Part shown: piece by piece, positions 41,376 through 51,337 of the stretch
Position numbering within the stretch: position 1 is the first letter of the stretch
Layout of the letters: the number at the start of each line of letters is the position of its first letter
From: Sphingomonadales bacterium
GTDB taxonomy: Bacteria > Pseudomonadota > Alphaproteobacteria > Sphingomonadales > Kordiimonadaceae
Direction of reading: 5' to 3'
NCBI GenBank assembly: GCA_011088215.1
Contig: JAALKD010000012.1
Coordinates: 1 to 64,000, forward strand
Length of the DNA: 64,000 nt
Translations under genes and position numbers: made by a program
The notes under the pieces: generated by a model
Seen by the model: the letters and a program-made list of their open reading frames with translations, nothing else
Databases searched by the model: none
What the model was told of the DNA's origin: nothing

Positions 41376-44300
41376 ATGATGCTCCATATCGCTGCGCACG
41401 AGCTGCGCTATATGCTCAAGTCTCCACAAACTGTGGTGGCTTTCTCAATCTTCTTCCTGCTGTCTTTCTTTGCAATGATTAGCACAAATATTACCATCGG
41501 CGGTGGCGGCAATGTGGATGTAAATTCGCCCTATGCCATCACTATGACCTTACTAACTCTCAATGTGTTTGCTGTTTTCGTGGTTCCGTCGTTTCTTGCC
41601 AACGCAGTTCTCAAGGACTTCGATAATAAATTCGATGGTATTCTATTCGCTGCGCCAATTTCTAAACCGGCCTATCTTTTCGGGCGGTTCATTGGTGCTT
41701 TTGTAGCAATGAGTATCGCAATGTTTGGGGCGCCGTTTGGCATGTTGGTGGGTACATTCTGGCCAACGGTCGACCCTGAAACACTATCACCAACGAATAT
41801 AGGCCACTACCTATATATATACGGATTACTGGTGCTACCGGTTTCACTGGTTATCAGCGCGCTCATTTATGCCATCGCAATCAAAACCCGGTCGCTGATG
41901 TATACCTACATTGCTGCCATGGGCCTATTGATCCTTTACATTGTTGGCATCAATCTGTTGCAGGGGCCTGAGTACCGCGAATTAAACGCGCTGGCAGACC
42001 CGTTTGTTTTCAGTACATTCCTTGAAATGACTCGCTATTGGACCGCCGTTGAGCGCAACACAAACCTGTTGAGTTACGAAGGCTATCTGCTGACAAACCG
42101 ACTGATTTGGCTGGGCATTACTTTTGGACTGGGCGCGCTTTCCTACATTATGTTTTCTTTCCGAGCCGCAGCCAAAATGCCGAAGGAAAAGAAAAGCAAA
42201 AAAGCCCTAGCTGAAGAGGCCAGAAAAGATGATATCCAAACAAACATCAAAGGGGCGCCGGTGTGGAATGGAAGCACGTTGTTTGCGCAACTTCGGTTAC
42301 GCACCCGCTTTGAAATTGGCTCGGCATTCAAAAGCTTGCCATTTTTGATCATCGTCGGCTTCAGTCTATTCATAACAATAACAGCCCTGATAAACCGCAA
42401 CGTTGGATACGGTTTGGACGCCTACCCGGTTACCCGCCTGATGATTAACGCGATACAGGGGGGCTTTGGTCTTGCGCTTGTGGTGCTGCTTATTTTTTAC
42501 AGCGCCGACATCATCTGGCGCGAACGCGTTGCTAAGTTCAACGAAATTATTGACGCGCTACCAACACCGAACTGGGTGTTTGTCATCAGCAAATTAGTTG
42601 CTTTGGCATTGGTTCTTGTATCCATCATGGTGCTGGGCGTTGTGATGTCGATCGTTGTCCAGCTTCTTAGCGGTTATAGTGCACTGGAGATAAGTCTTTA
42701 CCTGCATCGCGGGCTGCTACATTTTGTTACCCCGTTCATTCTTGTCGCTGTTCTGTCGGCCTTTGTGCAGGTTCTAGCTAAAAACCGTTTTGTCGGCATG
42801 ATGATCATGGTTTTGTATCTGATATCTACAATCGTGTTGCAGCAACTTGGATTCGAGCATCCGCTGTATCGCTTTGGCAGTAATATTGACACGCCCATGT
42901 CCGACATGAACGGCTCTGGGCGTTTCATCAACGCAGATTACTGGCTAATTGCATACTGGGCATTTGTATCCGGCCTGCTTTTGATGCTGACCTACATGTT
43001 GTGGAATCGCGGTACATTGCAGCCACTCAAATATCGACTGCGGAGGCTGCGTGCCTTTTTGCAACCAGTAACGGGTGCGGCGGCAACGCTGCTTATCGTG
43101 GGGGCCGTCAGCACGGGCAGTGTCATCTACTATAATACAAATATTCTCAACGAGTATTTTACGCTGGACGACCTCGAAGAGCTTTCGGTCGAATACGAAG
43201 CTGATTACCGTCAGTATGCCGACCTGCCAATGCCGCGAACCACTGATGTCAAAGTGGATGTGGATATTTTTCCATACGGGCGGCGCGTGGAAGTTCGGTC
43301 GCAGCAAATTCTGGAAAACAAGACAACTGAACCAATCTCAACGGTGCATTGCGTGTTTCCACCGCAGGCCGAAGTCATAGACCTTGCCCTGGAAGGCGCA
43401 GCTCTCACAAAATTCGACAATCGTTTCAACTACCATATCTGTGGCTTGGATCAACCCATGCTGCCGGTCGAAAAAAGATCGCTTTCATACGAAACGCTGA
43501 TCCAGCAAAAGGGCTTTGCCCATGAGCGCAACAGCGTGACGCTGGTCAGGAACGGAACTTTCATCAACAACTCTGAGTTTTCACCCTATATTGGCTTCTG
43601 GCAGGGCGGCATGCTCAGCGACAGGAACACTCGTCGCGAATACGGACTGGAGCCATTGCCCCGCACACCGAAACTGGAAGACACCAGCCAGCACGGCAAC
43701 AACTATCTGCGGCAAGACAGCGATTTCGTAACCTTCGAAACCACCGTGTCAACGGTGGCAGGTCAGCGGGTGGTCGCGCCAGGATACCTGGAACGCGAAT
43801 GGACCGATGGCGACAGGCGCTATTTCACCTACAAGATGGATGCGCCGATACTGAACTTTTACAGTTTCCTGTCCGCCGAATATGAGGTGGTTAGCGAAAA
43901 CTGGAACGACATCCAGATTGAGGTGTTTCATCATAAGCCACACACCTATAATGTGGCGCGGATGATCGACAGTGTGAAAGACAGCATCAGCTATTTCAAC
44001 ACCGCTTTCAGCCCCTATCAACACCGCCAGGTGCGGATTTTGGAGTTCCCCGCCTACCGCACATTTGCACAGGCGTTCCCGAACACCATTCCCTACTCGG
44101 AAGGCATAGGCTTTATTGCAAACGTTGCTGGTGAAGATGATATCGACATGCCCTACTACATCACAGCGCACGAGATGGCGCACCAGTGGTGGGCGCATCA
44201 GGTGATGTCCGCCAACACGCAGGGCGGCACAATGTTGGTGGAAACACTGGCACAATATGGTGCCTTGTTGGTGATGGAACAGAAATACGGCAAAGATCAA

Positions 44301-44996
44301 ATCAGGAGGTTTCTCAAATTTGAGCTTGATCGGTATCTTTCTGGCCGGGCGACAGATCCAGAAGGCGAGCTGCCGCTCTACCGGGTGGAAAACCAGCAGT
44401 ATATCCATTACCGAAAAGGGTCAGTGATCATGTATGCACTCAAGGACTATTTGGGTGAAGATGTGGTCAACCGATCATTGCGGCGGCTGATAGCCAACCG
44501 GGCGTATCGCAGCGACCCCTATGCAATTTCCACCGATTTGATTTCGATTTTCAAAGAAGAAGCACCTGAAAAAGTAGGTTTGATCGAGGATTTCTTCGAA
44601 AAAATCACCATTTTCGACGTGAAAGCCGAAGATAGCCGCGTGCAGGAACAAGCAGACGGCACCTTCAAGGTGTCGATTGATTTGGAAGTTGGCAAAATAT
44701 ACGCCGACGCCGAGGGCAACGAAACCGTTGCCAAATTCGACATTCCGGTCGATATCGGCATTTTTAGTAAAAACCCGGCTGACAGCGATTTCGGGCCCGA
44801 GCATGTTTTGCATATGCAAAAACAGGTTGTAGCTGACGGTGCATCCACGATCGAGTTGATCGTCAACGGTCGGCCCGCATTCATCGGCGTTGATCCCTAC
44901 AACAAACTGATTGATCGCAACTCTAACGACAATCTGAAGCTCGTTGGCACTATCGATATATTGGCGGCAGGCGACGACAACGCCAAAAGCCGGTAA
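41376..44996 (+). CDS. ABC transporter permease fused to M1-family zinc aminopeptidase domain
   Basis: Two clusters of TM helices; C-terminal AHEMAHQWWAHQ ... MLVETLAQY zinc site. Confidence 0.88.
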   Translation: MMLHIAAHELRYMLKSPQTVVAFSIFFLLSFFAMISTNITIGGGGNVDVNSPYAITMTLLTLNVFAVFVVPSFLANAVLKDFDNKFDGILFAAPISKPAYLFGRFIGAFVAMSIAMFGAPFGMLVGTFWPTVDPETLSPTNIGHYLYIYGLLVLPVSLVISALIYAIAIKTRSLMYTYIAAMGLLILYIVGINLLQGPEYRELNALADPFVFSTFLEMTRYWTAVERNTNLLSYEGYLLTNRLIWLGITFGLGALSYIMFSFRAAAKMPKEKKSKKALAEEARKDDIQTNIKGAPVWNGSTLFAQLRLRTRFEIGSAFKSLPFLIIVGFSLFITITALINRNVGYGLDAYPVTRLMINAIQGGFGLALVVLLIFYSADIIWRERVAKFNEIIDALPTPNWVFVISKLVALALVLVSIMVLGVVMSIVVQLLSGYSALEISLYLHRGLLHFVTPFILVAVLSAFVQVLAKNRFVGMMIMVLYLISTIVLQQLGFEHPLYRFGSNIDTPMSDMNGSGRFINADYWLIAYWAFVSGLLLMLTYMLWNRGTLQPLKYRLRRLRAFLQPVTGAAATLLIVGAVSTGSVIYYNTNILNEYFTLDDLEELSVEYEADYRQYADLPMPRTTDVKVDVDIFPYGRRVEVRSQQILENKTTEPISTVHCVFPPQAEVIDLALEGAALTKFDNRFNYHICGLDQPMLPVEKRSLSYETLIQQKGFAHERNSVTLVRNGTFINNSEFSPYIGFWQGGMLSDRNTRREYGLEPLPRTPKLEDTSQHGNNYLRQDSDFVTFETTVSTVAGQRVVAPGYLEREWTDGDRRYFTYKMDAPILNFYSFLSAEYEVVSENWNDIQIEVFHHKPHTYNVARMIDSVKDSISYFNTAFSPYQHRQVRILEFPAYRTFAQAFPNTIPYSEGIGFIANVAGEDDIDMPYYITAHEMAHQWWAHQVMSANTQGGTMLVETLAQYGALLVMEQKYGKDQIRRFLKFELDRYLSGRATDPEGELPLYRVENQQYIHYRKGSVIMYALKDYLGEDVVNRSLRRLIANRAYRSDPYAISTDLISIFKEEAPEKVGLIEDFFEKITIFDVKAEDSRVQEQADGTFKVSIDLEVGKIYADAEGNETVAKFDIPVDIGIFSKNPADSDFGPEHVLHMQKQVVADGASTIELIVNGRPAFIGVDPYNKLIDRNSNDNLKLVGTIDILAAGDDNAKSR

Positions 44997-45013
44997 TCAC
45001 GAACCAAACAAAA

Positions 45014-45048
45014 GAAGCTCTGGGTGTCTTGCCGCCCGGAGCTTTTTT
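45014..45048 (+). terminator. Intrinsic terminator
   Basis: aagctctgggtg...ccgcccggagcttttttat. Confidence 0.7.
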
Positions 45049-45072
45049 ATTGAGCTACAGGAAACAACGACG

Positions 45073-46038
45073 TTAACTGGGTTTTTCGGCCACGTCTTCC
45101 AGAACAAACTCATAGGTCTGGTTACAGAACTGGCAATTCACATCGATGATGCCGTCCTTGACCATATCTTCAAGCTCAGCTTTCTCAAACTGACCTAAAA
45201 CATTCTGCAAACGCTCGCGCGAACAACGGCAGACATGAACCAATCGAGCCGGTTCAAACACCCGCACACCGTCTTCGTTATATAGCCGATACAATAGGCT
45301 ATCTAAATCCAATTGCGGGTCCAAAAGTTCGTCTATTTTGACGCTGTGCATAAGTGCGCTGGCGCGGTCCCAGTGCTCTTGTGTCTCGCGGTCGAGAATT
45401 CGCTCTTGTCCTTCTTCGCCGCGCGCCAGATGCTGCACCATAATACCGCCAGCACGCCAGTGGCCGGTTACCTCGTTTTTGTTGCACACCAAACGAAGCT
45501 CGGTCGGCGTTTGCTCGGAATTCATGAAATAATTGCGCGCAACGTCCGCAACACTACCGCCGGCCAGATCAACGATGCCTTGATAGCGTTCCATGTCGTC
45601 GCCTTGGTCAATGGTCAGCGCCAAATAGCCAGATTTTGAACCAATCAAACCGTTGAAACTCGGGTTCTTGCCGTAGGTGGACAGTTTAGCCTCATCGATA
45701 TCGGCATAACCGCGCAGTCGGCCCACTCCGTCGTCGCGTCGCTCATAATCTGCTACCATCATCGGAACCGCACCGCTCGATTTGGTTTGCACCGTCACAA
45801 TGCCGTTAAATTTCATGATCGACCCGAGCATCCCGGTCAATGTCAACAGTTCGCCGAGAATGCGTGCAACAGGGTCGGGGTAATCATGCGCTCGCAAAAT
45901 CTGGTCAACAACCGTACCCAGCCTTATTGCACGGCCCCGCACGTCCATACCTTCGATATGAAAAGGACGTACTTCATTGTCACGGCTACCATCGGGATCG
46001 CTAACAACAATCGGTTTTTTGTGATCTGTCTCAGTCAT
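45073..46038 (-). CDS. hslO: Redox-regulated chaperone Hsp33
   Basis: CxC...CxxC switch: VCRCSRER and CQFCNQTY; HWRAGGIMVQHLA. Confidence 0.93.
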   Translation of the reverse strand: MTETDHKKPIVVSDPDGSRDNEVRPFHIEGMDVRGRAIRLGTVVDQILRAHDYPDPVARILGELLTLTGMLGSIMKFNGIVTVQTKSSGAVPMMVADYERRDDGVGRLRGYADIDEAKLSTYGKNPSFNGLIGSKSGYLALTIDQGDDMERYQGIVDLAGGSVADVARNYFMNSEQTPTELRLVCNKNEVTGHWRAGGIMVQHLARGEEGQERILDRETQEHWDRASALMHSVKIDELLDPQLDLDSLLYRLYNEDGVRVFEPARLVHVCRCSRERLQNVLGQFEKAELEDMVKDGIIDVNCQFCNQTYEFVLEDVAEKPS

Positions 46039-46073
46039 GTCGCACTGTCACTCTTTATCTACATCTTGCCCGA

Positions 46074-47015
46074 TTATATTTTACCAAGGCACCAGGCCAA
46101 GATCGCTTTTTGGGCGTGCAACCGGTTTTCCGCCTCTTCCCACACCACAGACCGCGGACCGTCGATCACTTCAGCTGCCACTTCCTCGCCGCGGTGCGCG
46201 GGCAAACAATGAAGAAACACGGCGTCGGCCGACGCATTTTTCATGATATCCGACGTTACCTGAAACGGCCCAAAAGCTTTCATGCGCTCGGCGGCGTCGA
46301 CGTCCCCCATGGAAACCCAGGTGTCGGTGATGACCGCATCGGCACCACGTGTCGCCCCTTGCGGATCGCTTGTGAGCGTCACATCGCCGCCTTCGGCTTC
46401 GGCCCAAGCGACAGCGTCCTCCGAGGGTTCAAAACCACGGGGACAAGCCAGCGTCAGCGAAAAGTTAAAACGCGTCGCAGCCTCAATTAAGGATGTTGCT
46501 ACATTGTTGCCGTCGCCAATCCACGTAACCTTGCGTTCTTCCATCGATCCAAAACGTTCTTCCAACGTAAGCATATCCGCCATCAGCTGGCATGGGTGCG
46601 ACCGGTCTGTCAGTGCATTAATAACAGGTACTGTCCCGACTTCCGCCAGTTCAACAACCGTTGCATGGTCATTTGCCCGCACCATAACGGCATCCACATA
46701 GCGACTAATAACCCGCGCCGTGTCGGCAACGCTTTCGCCGCGGCCAAGCTGCATGGCAGCGCCTTGCAAAACCACGCTGCTGCCGCCCAGTTGCCGCATT
46801 GCCATTTCAAAGCTGATACGGGTACGAGTGGATGATTTTTCAAAAATCATTGCAAGCGTATGCCCAGCAAGCGGAGTGCCGACGTCGACCGCGCCTTTGG
46901 GCATGCCCGCACGCGCCGCTTTCCAGACCTTCGCCGTGTTGAGAATGTGCCGCAGCACTTCAGATGGCAGATCTTTCAGGTCAAGAAAGTGACTGTTTGG
47001 TGCTGTAGCACTCAT
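46074..47015 (-). CDS. argF: Ornithine carbamoyltransferase
   Basis: [44 protein letters not shown]. Confidence 0.96.
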   Translation of the reverse strand: MSATAPNSHFLDLKDLPSEVLRHILNTAKVWKAARAGMPKGAVDVGTPLAGHTLAMIFEKSSTRTRISFEMAMRQLGGSSVVLQGAAMQLGRGESVADTARVISRYVDAVMVRANDHATVVELAEVGTVPVINALTDRSHPCQLMADMLTLEERFGSMEERKVTWIGDGNNVATSLIEAATRFNFSLTLACPRGFEPSEDAVAWAEAEGGDVTLTSDPQGATRGADAVITDTWVSMGDVDAAERMKAFGPFQVTSDIMKNASADAVFLHCLPAHRGEEVAAEVIDGPRSVVWEEAENRLHAQKAILAWCLGKI

Positions 47016-47060
47016 GGGTTCATTCCAATATTCAGCCCAGCATTCGCCAGCAAATGCGCG

Positions 47061-48242
47061 CTATTTTTTGGCGCGCAACGAGGTCAGTGATGCGTCCAGA
47101 TGATTCATCGCTTCTTCAATATGGCTTTCGTCCAGAATAAGCGGTGGCAGCATACGCACAACCATATCACCGGCAACCGCTGGAATCATACCCCGGCCAA
47201 TAAGGTCAACCACAATGTCACGGGTTGGGATGTCCGGCACACGAATACCCGCCATCAGACCTTTGCCGCGCACTTCGCTAATTAGGTCGCTATGTCGCTG
47301 CTGAAGGGCGGCAAGACGGCCATGCAGCATGTCGCCCATTTCAATGACATGATCAAAGAAACCCGGTTTCAACATTTCATCAAGCACTGCATTACCCACC
47401 GCCATTGCAAGCGGATTACCGCCGTAGGTGGAGCCGTGGGTGCCAACAATCATGCCCGATGCGGCATCTTCAGTGGCCAGACATGCGCCCAGCGGAAAGC
47501 CGCCGCCAATGCCCTTGGCTGCGGTGATGATGTCTGGTTCAATGCCCGACCATTCATAGGCAAACAATTTGCCGGTCCGTCCCATACCGCATTGAATTTC
47601 ATCAACCACAAGCAACAGGCCGTTTTCGTCGCATATTTGCCGCAGGGCCTGCATGGTTTCAGCGGGGATCGGCCGAATACCGCCCTCGCCTTGTACAGGT
47701 TCCACCATAATGCCGCCGGTGTTGGGGCCAATCGCTGCTTTAACTGCTTCAAGGTCATCGAAAGGTACGACATCGAAGCCTTCCGGCAACGGCTCAAACC
47801 CTTTTGTCAATTTTTCCTGACCAGCGGCAGCGATACCCGCCAAGGTGCGGCCATGGAAAGCTGATGCCATGGTTACAATGCGGTAGCGACCCTTCTGGCC
47901 TTTATCATGGTGGTATTTACGCACCATTTTAATTGCGCACTCAATTGCCTCAGCGCCAGAGTTACCAAAAAATACCGTATCAGCCACGCAGGCATCGGTT
48001 AGCCGAGTGGCCAATCGCTCGCCCTCAGGAATAGTGAAACCATTAGCTGTGTGCCAAAGCTTGCTACCTTGCTCCTGCAGGGCTTTCACTAGGCTCGGAT
48101 GGCTATGACCAAGGCACATGACGCCGATACCTGAATAGAAATCCAGATATTGCTTGCCGTCAGTGTCATATAAATACATGCCTTCGCCGCGCTCAAATGC
48201 GATGGGGTTACGGGCATAAGTTGGCATCAATGGTGTAATCAC
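47061..48242 (-). CDS. argD: Acetylornithine/succinyldiaminopimelate aminotransferase (GTG start)
   Basis: FFGNSGAEAIECAIKMVRKYHH; DEIQCGMGRTGKLFAYE; AAKGIGGGFPLGA; GTG at 48240-48242 with gggag RBS. Confidence 0.92.
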   Translation of the reverse strand: MITPLMPTYARNPIAFERGEGMYLYDTDGKQYLDFYSGIGVMCLGHSHPSLVKALQEQGSKLWHTANGFTIPEGERLATRLTDACVADTVFFGNSGAEAIECAIKMVRKYHHDKGQKGRYRIVTMASAFHGRTLAGIAAAGQEKLTKGFEPLPEGFDVVPFDDLEAVKAAIGPNTGGIMVEPVQGEGGIRPIPAETMQALRQICDENGLLLVVDEIQCGMGRTGKLFAYEWSGIEPDIITAAKGIGGGFPLGACLATEDAASGMIVGTHGSTYGGNPLAMAVGNAVLDEMLKPGFFDHVIEMGDMLHGRLAALQQRHSDLISEVRGKGLMAGIRVPDIPTRDIVVDLIGRGMIPAVAGDMVVRMLPPLILDESHIEEAMNHLDASLTSLRAKK

Positions 48243-48519
48243 AATGTGTCTCCCTTCTGGGCTAGACAGTTTTGCGGGTGTCCTTCTTTGGGTACCTCTG
48301 TTGGGCGCTTTCTGAGCCGACAATCCCCTAGGCTCAAAAAGGTCGGGCGAAGGCGCAGCTGCGCTCCGGCCAACGGAGGGCGAGGATGCCTCCGGCCCCG
48401 CAAGTTGTCAATGCTAGCGAAGCTATATTTTCTATGGTCTGAAGCAGCACTTGAATTGTCTGGTTGCAACAAGATCAGTTGCCACCGAGAGCGAGCTTTG
48501 CACCGAGATAACCCGCTAT

Positions 48520-49344
48520 CTACGCTTTAAGGCGGTAACCCTTTTTAAACACCAGATAAACCGCAACAGTCAGGATAAAATTGATACTCAAAGTAAAGAG
48601 TAGACCAACCATTAAATTGCTGTCTGCCCGGTCAATAAAACCATAACGAAAACCGTCTATCAGGTAGAAAAATGGATTAATACTGGAGAAGACTTGCCAG
48701 CCTTCGCTTAACCGCTCAATCGAATAGAAGGTGCCCGACAAGAGGCTAAGAGGTGCGATCACAAAATTGGTAATAGCTGCTGAATGGTCAAACTTCTCGG
48801 CCCAAACACCGGTTAACACTCCAATCAGCGACAACATTGTGCTGGCAGCCAGCGCAAAATACAGAACTGCCCACAAGTGGGACACATTCATGCCAACGCC
48901 GGGCATCAGGGCAAAAGCTGTACCAACAGACAGGCCAACGACAATGCCTCGGGTTACGCCACCGAGCACAAATCCAATGGTCAATTCCAGTGCTGAAAGC
49001 GGAGGCATCAACGTATCAACGATGTTGCCTTGCACCTTTGAGATAAGAATCGACGATGAGGTATTGGCAAAGGCATTTTGCAAAATTGCCATAACGATCA
49101 ACCCGGGCGCCAAAAACTGAGCGTAGGGCATGTCAGCCACCATGCGGCCACGGCCGCCCAGCGCTAGCGAAAAAATCACCATAAACAGGATAGTGGTCAC
49201 CGCTGGCGCAATCAGCGTCTGCGTCCACACCTTCATGAAACGCTTGGTTTCCTTCAAATACAGCGTTTGCAAGCCAACCCAATTCACCAACCCGATAGTC
49301 CGAACGCCAAGCTCCGGATAGGGTTTGCTGTTGCTGTCTGTCAC
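48520..49344 (-). CDS. ABC-2 type transporter permease
   Basis: Six hydrophobic segments; SLLSGTFYSIERLSEGWQVFSSINPFFYLIDGFRYGFI. Confidence 0.87.
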   Translation of the reverse strand: MTDSNSKPYPELGVRTIGLVNWVGLQTLYLKETKRFMKVWTQTLIAPAVTTILFMVIFSLALGGRGRMVADMPYAQFLAPGLIVMAILQNAFANTSSSILISKVQGNIVDTLMPPLSALELTIGFVLGGVTRGIVVGLSVGTAFALMPGVGMNVSHLWAVLYFALAASTMLSLIGVLTGVWAEKFDHSAAITNFVIAPLSLLSGTFYSIERLSEGWQVFSSINPFFYLIDGFRYGFIDRADSNLMVGLLFTLSINFILTVAVYLVFKKGYRLKA

Positions 49345-49356
49345 GGTACACGCTCC

Positions 49357-49468
49357 GACTCTAAAGAGGAGAAAATTAGGGTTCCTTCATATGGTGATAC
49401 ATGAGGTCTTGGCAAGAGGGGGCGCAAAGCGATATAAAGAATCCGAATTCCGACTCGCAAGTCGACTC
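49357..49468. promoter_or_regulatory. Four GANTC (CcrM-type) sites upstream of gcrA
   Basis: GACTC 49357, GAATC 49439, GACTC 49452, GACTC 49464. Confidence 0.75.
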
Positions 49469-49518
49469 ATAAAAATATATAAGTGCCCAACAGCAACGCA
49501 TAATCAAAGGACACCTTC

Positions 49519-49935
49519 ATGGCCTGGACGGAAGACCGCATTGAAAAGCTCAAGAAACTCTGGGACGACGGCTTGAGCGCCAGCCAAATCGCCAAAGAAT
49601 TGGCCGAAGGTGTTACGCGCAATGCGGTAATAGGCAAGGCACACAGGCTAGGTCTGAAGTCTCGTCCATCGCCGGTAAAAACCGACACGGAAAAGAAAAA
49701 AGCAGCACCAAAACCTGCCGCCAAGAAAAGCGATAAAAAGTTGGTGTCGCTTTTGGACCTAACCGACCGCATGTGTAAATGGCCTATCGGTCACCTCGGC
49801 GACTCGGACTTCCATTTCTGCGGCAAATCATCTGAGCCCGGCATGCCTTACTGCGCGCGCCACTGCGCTGAGGCTTATCAGGCACAACCACCACGCCGTG
49901 ACCGCAGGCCCAACACGCGCCCACCAATCCTTTAG
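49519..49935 (+). CDS. gcrA: GcrA family cell-cycle regulator
   Basis: MAWTEDRIEKLKKLWDDGLSASQIAKELAEGVTRNAVIGKAHRLGL; CKWPIGHLGDSDFHFCG...YCARHC. Confidence 0.95.
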   Translation: MAWTEDRIEKLKKLWDDGLSASQIAKELAEGVTRNAVIGKAHRLGLKSRPSPVKTDTEKKKAAPKPAAKKSDKKLVSLLDLTDRMCKWPIGHLGDSDFHFCGKSSEPGMPYCARHCAEAYQAQPPRRDRRPNTRPPIL

Positions 49936-50116
49936 GGCGCCGCCCGGCCCTAAAACAACGTATCCAAGCTGAAAAGAAGCTGTACGAATTCTGCATTTTC
50001 GCGGTTTTTGGCCGATTTTCAGTGACTTCCGCAATAAGTTACCGGTTCACTCTTGCCCTCTTTGGCGACGACGTTACCATCGTTATTGATGTGAGGTTAT
50101 ATATAGGGAGAGTCGA

Positions 50117-50602
50117 ATGACCAGAAAGTTCACCTTTAAAAAAATTGCAATAGCTGCCCTCATGTGTGCAGCGCTGCCGCTTTCTTCATCTGTTGCCGAC
50201 AACCACGAGGGCGAAGAAGAACGCTCTTTCGATTCGAAATACCGCCACGATACGATGCAGCATTTTAATTACTCGATGCAGAAACTAGTTCCCATTATTT
50301 TTCGAGGGACAGGCAACCCTGACCACTTGCCAGCGATCGCCCAAATCATGGCCAGTACAGCTACCATGACCAAATCGGTCTTTGAAAAAGATACTCGCGG
50401 CACCGAAGGTTTCACCAAAGCAAAGGACGCTGTTTGGGAAAACTGGGAAGACTTTGCCAAACGTATGGACAGCCTAGAGGCGGATACCGCCGCATTTGCA
50501 GAGGTCACTAAACAAACAACAGACATGGATGAAATAAAAGCTGCGTTCGGGCTTGTTGGGCGAAATTGCAAGGGGTGCCACGACGAATATAAAGTCAGGT
50601 AA
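50117..50602 (+). CDS. Class II cytochrome c (cytochrome c'-like)
   Basis: Signal peptide and C-terminal haem motif CKGCH. Confidence 0.85.
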   Translation: MTRKFTFKKIAIAALMCAALPLSSSVADNHEGEEERSFDSKYRHDTMQHFNYSMQKLVPIIFRGTGNPDHLPAIAQIMASTATMTKSVFEKDTRGTEGFTKAKDAVWENWEDFAKRMDSLEADTAAFAEVTKQTTDMDEIKAAFGLVGRNCKGCHDEYKVR

Positions 50603-50631
50603 ACTAGACACCAAATCCATAACTACATCCA

Positions 50632-50660
50632 AACGCCCTCATATTCGAGGGCGTTTTTTT
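50632..50660 (+). terminator. Intrinsic terminator
   Basis: aacgccctc-atatt-cgagggcgtttttttt. Confidence 0.85.
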
Positions 50661-50662
50661 TA

Positions 50663-51337
50663 TCAGAAAACCGACAAACACACAGTCGCTCCAACGACGA
50701 TAAACAACAACAAAGCCAACCAGCCGGGCTTCATTCTCGGGGCAAGTGTTGAAGGCTCACCACTGGTGTTTCCACTTATCATTGGCCAAATTAAATTCAC
50801 CCGTTTAAAAACCCCGTACATCAAAACAACAAGCACGTGAAATGCCACAACACCGATCAAGATACGCCCAAGCAATTCATGCCAATTGGTAAGGTCGCTG
50901 GACAAGGAACCAGAAACTTCCCTCGATAACGGCCCTGAAAAAATCATTCCGTCGCTGGCAAACAAACCCATGATCGCTTGAGCCAACAGCAGCACAAGCA
51001 TAAGAGCCACAGACAAACCGCCAAGCGGATTGTGTCCAATTGTTTTGTAAGGAAGGCTGCTGAAACTTTGCTTTAAATGCTGGAAAACCGCCCTCGGGCT
51101 TTTGATAAAGTGACTGAAACGCGCTGTATCACTGCCAACAATCCCCCAGAGGATACGCCACGCTACCAAAATCAGAATCGTAACGCCTGCATTTCGGTGC
51201 ATATCTGCGTAGAGACCAAATTTGTCTTGAAACGCAGAATAGGCCGATAAGCAAAACAATACCGCAAGAGCCCAATGAAACAGTCGGGTGGCGATGTCCC
51301 AGACTTTTATTTTTTTATCGCCGTTTACCTCGTTCAC
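50663..51337 (-). CDS. Cytochrome b561-like membrane protein
   Basis: KVWDIATRLFHWALAVLFCLSAYSA; multiple TM His residues. Confidence 0.87.
   Translation of the reverse strand: MNEVNGDKKIKVWDIATRLFHWALAVLFCLSAYSAFQDKFGLYADMHRNAGVTILILVAWRILWGIVGSDTARFSHFIKSPRAVFQHLKQSFSSLPYKTIGHNPLGGLSVALMLVLLLAQAIMGLFASDGMIFSGPLSREVSGSLSSDLTNWHELLGRILIGVVAFHVLVVLMYGVFKRVNLIWPMISGNTSGEPSTLAPRMKPGWLALLLFIVVGATVCLSVF

Noticed and set aside
43749-44408. 219-aa minus-strand ORF inside the M1-fused permease
   Set aside because: Antisense to a well-supported domain, no RBS or recognisable motif.
48246-48530. 94-aa plus-strand ORF between argD and the ABC permease
   Set aside because: Arg/Ser-rich, no RBS or homology cue; better explained as an intergenic leader or repeat.
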